64,000 nucleotides of DNA from Polyporus tsugae (Eukaryota > Basidiomycota > Agaricomycetes > Polyporales > Polyporaceae). Shown here piece by piece: positions 56,340 through 64,000 of this stretch (its first letter is position 1; every line of letters begins with the position of its first letter). Below the pieces are notes generated by a model. The model worked only from the letters and a program-made list of their open reading frames with translations. It ran no database searches and was not told the DNA's origin. The translations under genes and the position numbers were made by a program. Location: positions 129,001 to 193,000 of the forward strand of contig JAHRBS010000012.1 of NCBI GenBank assembly GCA_024305745.1. The letters are read 5' to 3'.

Positions 56340-57787
56340 TCATTTGGCCAAGGCGAGGGGTGGGAGCGCGCTTGAGCTCGCCAAGGCCCGCTTCATTGAC
56401 CTCACGAACTTGCGGCCCATCGTTTGCCTGGGAGGTGCTCGCTGGAGCAGCGTCTCCATATCCGCCTGCCGACGGGACGACAGCGGAGATGGCCGGGGGA
56501 ATGTGAAGACTGGCTCGAAGGGTACCCGCTGGACGTTGAACGTTGAACGTCGAATCAGATCTACACATATACTACCACACCGAGCTCCAACAACAACGAC
56601 GCACCTCGCAGGCGTAGTACCCGTACGGCGGGTCCATGAGCCGGAACTCGATGTCGCGCGCCTCGAAGAAGTCGTGCAGCATCCGAAGGTCCTCCAGCAA
56701 GTCCTCCTTGTCTTCGCAGCTCCGGTGGTAGGTGACGACGCGGAGCTCCTTGTGGGATTCGTCGTAGTACTCCTCGAGTGCAGCAAGGACGTCCTCCACG
56801 TCGCCCTTCTCGAGATGGTGTAAGGATATATGGCGGATCCCAGGCGGCAGCGGGAGGAACGCGGGGGGAGGGTGTCGCGGGTGCGTCATCCCGATCTCCT
56901 GAAGATGGGTCAACTGCGAGAGATCGTCGCCGTCCGTGACGCAGGGAACGGAGAGCGAGCGCAGCCGGGTGAGGCCCAAGGCCGGAACCGAGGACGGATC
57001 GAAGGACAGGGACTGGACGTGGAGAACTTCGAGGGTCTCCCGCGTTCCGGAGGCCCTTCCGGACACGGCCCACTCGACGAAGCCATGCGTACCCCGGCGG
57101 AAGTTGGCGTAGCGGAGCTCGCGAAGACGCCAAGAAGGGGCGGGGTGGGACAATTCTGGGAAAGGGTCCTGTGCGCCGCTACAATTGACCTCGAGGTATT
57201 CAATGTCGGGAAAGCGGGTGAGGAGCTGGAAGAGCGCCGTGTAGTGATGCGCGCGGACTCGGAGAACTCGGAGACCGGACAACGGGCTGAGTTTCTCGAG
57301 GATAGTAGGACGGAACGACGCGTGGTACAGGCAGACGTCCAGTTCCTGGAGGTTTGAGCAAAGCCCGATGGCTTCTGCGTAGATGTCCTGGTGATCCATC
57401 GCGATAGAGAGAGTTTCGACTGAGGACGTAAGGATGTCTGCGTGCCCTCCAATGGTGACGGACCGCAAGCCGTTGACGAACGTCTTGCAGTGGATAGAAC
57501 CGCGTAGAGCGACGTGTCTGAACAAGAGCTGTTGGGCATGGCACCTCCAAGCTCGACAGACTAGAGCGTATCTCTTGATCCATTTGTATCGGGCGATCCC
57601 GTCGTTGTATTGCGCCTTGCGGAGGATATCGATCCATAACTCTATCGGCAAGCCCACGGGCTTAGCTTGAGCACCAACGGCGGACGCCTGCGTGACGCTT
57701 GTAAAGCAACGCAGTCAAACAATGAACTCGCATATATCTCCAAGAATGCGCTCACCTCCGAAACTTCCGTTGTTTCAAACGGTCCAT
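56340..57787 (-). CDS. F-box protein with LRR-like region
   Basis: Exons 57787-57756, 57697-56605, 56528-56340; introns 58 and 76 nt; phases close; 437 aa. The F-box starts at about residue 24 (GLPIELWIDILRKAQ ... YALVCRAWRCHAQQLLF). No ATG exists in the exon that carries it; the upstream 32-nt exon supplies one and joins in phase, and lies 61 bp after a TATAAA box, which supports this start. An alternative acceptor 10 nt downstream (CACGCAG) would need a non-ATG start. Leucine-rich segments (LQELDVCLYHA, LSGLRVLRVRAHH) follow. Exon 3 replaces an early stop with a basic tail. Role as SCF substrate receptor is inferred from family. Confidence 0.75.
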
Positions 57788-57847
57788 CGCTGATAGCTGT
57801 CACATCAAGGGGGGTCGAAAGCCCTTCCTTCGAGTTTGTCACCGGCC

Positions 57848-57853
57848 TTTATA
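57848..57853 (-). promoter_or_regulatory. TATA box of the F-box gene at 56340-57787
   Basis: TATAAA on the minus strand, 61 bp before the proposed ATG at 57787. Confidence 0.45.
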
Positions 57854-59090
57854 CTGTGGCATGACGTACAAGTGAGAACAGATTCCATCAGATCGCTCGT
57901 AGCCGCAACCATATGACCATGACCTGGGACCAAATCAGGGCACAGCAGGGGCAGAGATACACGGTCGAAACACGGGTTTACATCAGTCGAGATCCTTGAG
58001 ACTGGTATAGTCTTGGGAAGCGCACCCACCGTGTCCGGAGAATCTCCGGAAGCAAAGAAGTCTGATCTCGCCCGTCGGAATGGGTTAGCGTCTGTTGGCG
58101 TTATGAGGAAAGGCCAAAGGGGGGGCCAGTAGAGGGTAAGTCGCGACGTGGGGGAATGACAAGAACACCAAGCCCATGCCGCACGCCGCACGCATGAACA
58201 AGGGTCACGGAGCGCTGAGCTGCCAGAGGAAGCACGGCTGACTCACAAGTGTATGTGCTGCCAGCTTGCAACATTGTCGCAGGAGACACATCGTGTCTGT
58301 CATGCTATCCCCAATTTATCTCATGTAGTCCTGCAGTATCCTGGAGTTGGTTAGTCAATAGCAAAAATGGAGGAAACGTGTTCGTAGTACCAGTTTCATC
58401 AACTCCGCCAATACACGACTTCGCCGTATTACGCCTCCTCCGATTTCAACGCGGGAAATTTTACTACGACAATGAAACAGTAGAGCATAGGAGGTCCCAT
58501 ATGTGGCGTTCAATATCGCAAAAAAAAAAAAAAGGAGGGGGATGAATAGGATGATGGTCGTCGACTCGGCGTGAACGTTGCCTGCCAGCACCCCTCGGAA
58601 CGGGCCAGATTCCGATCGTAGCATGACGTCACTTTCCGTTTCTGCCTTCTTAGCCCGCTAACGGTGCAGATCTGATACGCATAACATCTCAGAGTCCCAG
58701 TCGATCGACGAACTCGTCGGTAGGTTGTATAGAACCAGCGGAAACGACCTATGATACATGTTCTAAGCAAGCTATGGTACCGCGCCGCTCCGAATCTAGC
58801 TCCAGCACAACCAGCATGAGTAAGGCGGAGAGGTAAAAGTAAACATGAACGCGAACTTGTTGCGGATTCCATACGTAATGTGTAGTCCATAGCGGGAGGC
58901 AGGTAAGGCAACCATCGACAACCAGAAACACGAAACGATATGTAACAATACAGCGCATGGGGACGTCCTGTACTAGCGGTGGCTCGCGGCTCGCGGAGCG
59001 GCACCTCACAGGTCTTCTCTTCATCCCCTACCCTCCCCGAGCCTCAATGACTTCTCGTCCCATCAACCCAAAGGATGCTAAAACATACCA
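57854..59090. other. Intergenic, no gene supported
   Basis: F-box promoter and 3' flank of the next minus-strand gene. A run of 13 A lies at about 58521-58533. No coding exon supported. Confidence 0.45.
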
Positions 59091-61543
59091 TCACAACGGC
59101 CTCCACCCCTCCCCCGCCGGCCACTTCAAATCGTCCCTCTCCAGCACCATCCTCCTCCCACCCCGCCCGTCCCCATCCTCCCTCTCCACAACCGCGACGT
59201 CCACCCCGCCCCTCCGCCACCTTCTCGCACGCTCCTCAACACCCTCCCTGCTCCCCCCGCTCCCGTCCTGGTCCAGCGCGCTCTCCGCATCGTCCACGTC
59301 CACCCCCGGGCTCCCCACGTCGTCCCCGCTCACGTCGTCCATCAGACCCGTCTCGCCCTCCCCGCGCATCCACCCCCCGCCGTGCTGCACGAACCCGCGC
59401 CGCGAGAACGCGCCCTCGGCCTTGTACCGCGCCGTGTCCAGCGCGGGCTGCGCGCGCATCGACAGGCTCGTCAACGTCTTCTGCAGCGTCGTCCCGATCG
59501 GCGAGTCCGAGAACGTCTCCCAGTTCCGCTCCCTCTCCCTCTCCCGCTCTCGCTCCCTCTCCCTGTCTCTCTCGTAATCGCGCTTGCTCGACGACAGCGA
59601 CAGGTGTCGCGAGAGCCGCAGGTTCGGGTTCGGCGGCGGCGTGCTGGGCACTGGGGGGTTCGCGAACGGCGAGTCGAACGGCGAGGGGGACGTCGGGGTC
59701 ACCTGCACGCTCTCTGGGCGCTTTCGCCGCGGGGGTGGTGTGGGTGGTGTGGGATGGTGCAGGGATCGCGACCGACCGACCCGAGGAGACGTGTTCGTTG
59801 GTGTCGTCGGCTCCAGATCCGCGCTGGGTGTCGTAGGCTTACGGTCAGGGTGTGTTGGTGGCGGATCTGGGACGAGCTCGGACAGCGGTCTTGGTGGGGT
59901 CCGAGTTGGAGATGATGCGCGCCGTCGTTGTGGTGGTTCTGGAGGAATGGGTGGACCATTTGTCGACGCCGACGGTATGACGGGGCGCTTGAACGGAGTC
60001 ACAGAAGCCGTTGCGACTTGTTCAAACGATCGAGCAGAGGGGGCAGTGGATGCCGGCGGACTTAGATTCCGTCGCGGGGGTAACTTTGGGACGCCATTGC
60101 GCACTGCCGTACGGTCCGCGGTGCTCGACCCAGCAGAGGAAGCCGAAGAGCTAGCATTCTTGGTGGGACTGGTGCTTCGGACGCGCCGTATGGACCCTGC
60201 CGATGAATCCGAGCTGCTCCTGAGGACCTCCATGACGCGCTCTTGCTCAAGCTTTTGTTCTGCCTGCTTCAAGCTTTGAGCGATCCGCGTTGCCTGCAGA
60301 GACTGCTGAATCAAGGTGTTTGTCGTATGCGTAATCGCGACGTTGCCGGGAAGAGGTGGTGGCAATTCGCGGTTAGCTGGCGGTAGATGTTGCACATTCA
60401 TAGATGCATGTCGTGGGGGCGGCAGCACGTGTGGCTTTCGGGGCGGTAATGGGGGTATCTTGGTGTCCTGTACGACAGTTGGACGGGCACCGAACGCACC
60501 TACACCCGCAGGTGGGGACTGAGGTGGCAAATTCTGAGATCCTCTCCGCTTGAGGAAAGGATTTGTTGGCTTGGGAGGAAGAGTGGGAGGTGGAGGTCTG
60601 GTGGGCGTGGGCATGGCCGTCGATACCGGAGGCGCGGAGAGAGGCTTTGCTGACCCATTAGCGGAGAATGGATTCGGAATCGGGGACGGCACTTGACAGG
60701 ACTTGTCGACGGGCGAGGGTGGACGAGATTTGTGGTCTCCAAAACGCGCTGGATATAGTCAAGAGTTTAGTTTACGTTGCTCGCACGGCGAATCGAACAG
60801 TAGATAAGTTCGCAAGAACTGAGGGGGTAGAAGCCAACATGATATAGGATTTACGAACATCGCCCGTATCAAGCGATACAGTTGAACAACCGCATCTCAG
60901 ATGTCCGCCTTGGGAGGCGGCTCCGGATCTCACGTAAACACCCCGGGATCCCTTATAAGAGTACCATCGTCTGCATGAAAGAGCATCAAAGCTCCTGCTC
61001 CTCGAATGAGCCTGGGAACCTTCCCAATGCACGACAGGCGATCCCATGCAAGAGGGTTACATATCGGGTGGAGCATCATGCTTGGATGCTCGGAAGTCGG
61101 GGAACAGGACTGCCCGACCGACGTAGCAGCGCAGCACCCGAGCAGAGACACACACCTTGGACGAAGACGAGGCTCAGGTCCATCTCCTTCCCTCCCAGCA
61201 CATGGGAAACGAGCCGCAAGACGGCGAAGAACTGGCCTCCGGTCAATGCATCTGCGGCTCCTAACTCGGGCGAGAAGAGCCGGAGGATCTGCAGTCAGTT
61301 GCAGCGGGATGAGAGACACGAGCGGGCCCGCAGAGGACATGGACACAAACGCACCGAATCGACCGTGTGCGACGCGAGTGTGGGATAGCGGCCCCTCAGC
61401 CATGCTCGTGCTTCGCGGACTCCGACGATGACCGTATCGTAGTCGGGTGGCTCATGGTCAAGGATGTCATGGATGGAGGAGGTGTAGTGGGCGAATTCGG
61501 CGTCGTTGAGCGCGGAGACGTGTAGGGTGAGCGGGCGCGACAT
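59091..61543 (-). CDS. Pro-rich protein with conserved-looking N-terminal region; unassigned
   Basis: Exons 61543-61355, 61288-61156, 60748-59091; phases close; 659 aa. Exons 1 and 2 encode a globular-looking ~108 residues (MSRPLTLHVSALNDAEFAHY ... LTGGQFFAVLRLVSHVLGGK), helical in pattern and possibly EH/EF-hand-like, though no calcium loop is seen. The rest is disordered: PPLPPRKP-type proline motifs suited to SH3 binding, many SP/TP sites, a short Gln/Glu/Ala helix (ARI-type, around residue 150), and a (Arg-Glu)n run near residue 400. The C terminus is Gly/Asp-rich, then basic, ending GEGWRPL. Looks like an endocytosis or actin-cortex adaptor, which is only inference. Intron 2 (407 nt) is long and might hide an exon. 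Confidence 0.66.
59525..59580 (-). repeat. Microsatellite-like tract coding for (Arg-Glu)n
   Basis: CTCTCC/CTCGCT-type repeats on the plus strand encode alternating Arg-Glu (about nine pairs) in frame in the Pro-rich gene. Confidence 0.75.
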
Positions 61544-64000
61544 TACGCATGCTGTGGCCGTCGAGAGAGAGAGGTGAAGAGCCCAGAGTTGCTGCAGACG
61601 CGAGGCAGGCGCGTATCCCGGCCACAGGCGGAGGGCGCGGCATCCACCTCAAGCGCCCGGCGCAGCTCGGAGTCGGATGTGGCTGAGTCTGTCCTCTTGA
61701 CCAACTTCACCTCAGACGGCTCCCCGACTCGGCCAGTCGCTCATGCATATGTCCAAACGATGCCAGCAGTAAGTACTCACCGCACATAGAGCTGCAGTCT
61801 TCCAGGAAAAAAAGCCATGAGCACTAAGTCAGAAGAGGAAGCAGCCAAAGAAATTTGAATCCATCAGGACGTTTTCACGATGCCATCGGCCGCGGTCCAA
61901 CCTGAGGATAATACTTATCGCACTGTGCGTTCGGAAAGTCGAGGCGTGGCAGGAAGGTGAGAGGAACGTGCATTGCACGCGAACTGCACGAGGAGCTGAT
62001 TCAATGGCAGTCGCTGACATGGTGATGGTCGCCTCGAGCTCGACTTATTCTCCTCCTTACCACCATCGATATAACGCCGCCCTCGAGGCCTTGCTTCTCC
62101 CATGAGGTCCTACCGAGATCCTACCCCTTATGCAGATGCCGTCCAGCGCAGCGTCCCGCCATATGGAAATATTAATGTGCGCCGCAGTGGGCATAGCTCT
62201 AATACCGCCTGGCGAACCACCGCATCGATATCAAGAAAACGTCCATAACGCCATCCTCTCGGTGCGGACGTCGACACCACCATTGGCTTCCGGTCTCTGC
62301 TCGCCCACCTACCATATGAGAGCACGGAGCACTTTTGGGGGGTCTGTACTCGATGACGACCACTCGACTACGGCTCAGAGCAGCATTACTCGAAGTCCAG
62401 ACCCGAGTTGCGGAGAACATAGCCCTGACGCATACGTTCCTAGTCAGCGGGCTTCAACTGCTATCTTCTGGACTGGATCAATCACAACTCAATTGGTGCG
62501 CTCTAATCTCTGCCCGTTAAGTACGCTCACTTGAACTCCGACAAAGCCCCCAACGTCAAGGGTCCAGGCAACGCCGTCAGGATTGCGCTAAACAGTGCTG
62601 CTTAGATAGAATGGTCTCTGCAGGGTCGGCGACGGTTTCACCTAGCTTGATGCTGCTCTGATACACCACTCCAGTCAGAATAATTATGAGACTTTTCCAA
62701 GGGCAGATCTAGAGATGGAGCTTCATTAGAAGGCCTAGGGACGTGCGTACTAGTGCGACATGTTGACGCGCGTACGGCCAAGGAAGCGGTTCAAACTTCA
62801 CATGGCAAACGTTTCTGTCTCCTCATGTGCGATAAGGCTTGAAATTTTGAAAGCTTGAAGCTTGACTAGTGACTCGTTAGGTCACATTTGTATAACGTGT
62901 TCATGCACTCTTGATGGGAAAGATCACAGCTGCAGGAATGATATTGTGAGTTGGCTTGACATTGTAAATACCGACGCTGATCTCATCACGATTGTGGTCT
63001 GAACCCATATGTTGCGGGAAAGGCAATGGGTGAACTCGGAAAACACCACTCAAAGTCGACGAATGTCATCATAGAGCCCCTGCGTGCTTACGGTTCGCCA
63101 ATCGCGAAGCTCAATATAAGCGGTATCTCCATCCTTTTTCGAAAAACAATTCTGAGTAGCACTCCTTAATTATGTACAGATTGCCCTACCTTTCAATGCT
63201 TCTGCCAGTACTGGAGGTAAGTACTTACCTTGGTTAACATGGAAAGCACAAGGTCCGACCCAGCGTGCCACAGTGATCCCAACCCCGACATCTCTCACCA
63301 AATCCATCAATCAGGCGCCCCACCCCGAACGTATTGAACTTCATGATAAATGCCAATGAACGCCAGCATCATCATATGATAATTACTCACTACGATGCGA
63401 CGCCAACACAACCTGCTGATCGCTCAGGCCTCAGGCCACAGGTTCCACCCCCTCTCCCTTCTCGGGGTGCGCACTAGTACTTCACCCTGATGGTGGCATG
63501 AAGTTGAACTTGCAGAGAACCTCGTGAATTCTCGAAGGCACCACCTGTCTGTAACCCGTCGCCACTAGTGGACGCGTCTGTCGACGAATCACCATGAGCC
63601 ACCCACCGTAGCCCTCATCTCCGGCCTCGTGACAACGGCGCACATTCCAGAACACAGCAGACGCTAGCGTTCAGTATACACGCCCCCCGCAAGCGTCTTA
63701 TTGGTTGCTATAATTTGTAAATGATCGCCATCCGTCCAGTCAGATGCGGCAAGTACGCGGCGCAGCTTGCCCATGGATCGTGATTGGTGCCCGTCTCCTG
63801 GCTCTCGGATCCACTGGCAGTCGTCCGGCCCGCTGTCGCGGGTCGTCACTGCGATTCGCGAATCTGCAATCGTTCAGGCGTTCAGGTGTGCGGGAGCCGC
63901 GAGACCAGAAGCCAATCCTCTGCGCGCCTGGCTGGACGACTGTCAGTAATCAAGGAAGATGCGCCCGACCAGAAGGACGGCTTCGACACGTCTCGAGTGT
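61544..64000. other. Right-end intergenic region, no gene supported
   Basis: About 2.4 kb on the right edge. The longest open frame (134 aa, 62130-62534) has no motif, homologous copy or promoter logic. No RNA gene or repeat recognised. Confidence 0.45.

Noticed and set aside
62130..62534. 134-aa plus-strand open frame near the right end
   Set aside because: No motif, splice logic or promoter; likely chance.

Overview
The window is nuclear DNA of a filamentous basidiomycete, most likely an Agaricomycete and plausibly a wood-decay polypore. The grounds are GC-rich genes cut by many 50-70 nt GT-AG introns, fungal F-box/LRR genes, a fungalysin (M36) protease with prodomain, a cluster of fungal-type glutathione S-transferases (GSTs), and a tyrosine-recombinase retrotransposon. 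No operons, CRISPR arrays or prokaryotic signals are visible. All gene models are hand-spliced from the sequence; exon joins are given where the reading phase closes.

Left third (1-21 kb), single-copy housekeeping and accessory genes: a partial Ser/Pro-rich scaffold gene (-), an F-box gene (-), a secreted M36 metalloprotease (-), a TMEM242-like mitochondrial membrane protein (-), a type II alkali-cation P-type ATPase (+, 14 exons), and a 1470-residue disordered protein with a C-terminal RING-H2 finger (-).

Centre (21.8-54.3 kb), a rearranged block. The complete gene for the spliceosomal helicase Brr2 (-, 13 exons, 2167 aa) lies between two arms of an inverted segmental duplication. The left arm (22525-28489) and right arm (38681-49387) carry, in opposite orientation, the 3' end of BRR2, a GST gene, a thymine/uracil-DNA glycosylase (TDG/MUG) gene and the 5' end of an isoprenylcysteine-methyltransferase-like (ICMT) gene. 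Each arm was later hit by a different transposon: a 715-bp terminal-inverted-repeat element in the left arm and a 5.3-kb degraded DIRS/Ngaro-type retroelement (gag, RT-RNase H, tyrosine recombinase) in the right arm. With those inserts removed the arms are about 5.3 and 5.4 kb. Both GST and both TDG copies keep open spliced reading frames; the BRR2 copy on the right and the ICMT copy on the left are truncated. Three more GST copies (two dead, one intact) flank the arms.

Right end (51-64 kb): two further F-box genes and a Pro-rich protein with a (Arg-Glu)n tract. The last 2.4 kb and several 1-2 kb gaps hold nothing I can support.

Functional themes are detoxification (GSTs), DNA base-excision repair (TDG), splicing (Brr2), ubiquitin targeting (three F-box genes plus a RING protein), ion transport and secreted proteolysis. 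Apart from the co-duplicated GST-TDG pair I see no evidence that neighbours form one pathway.
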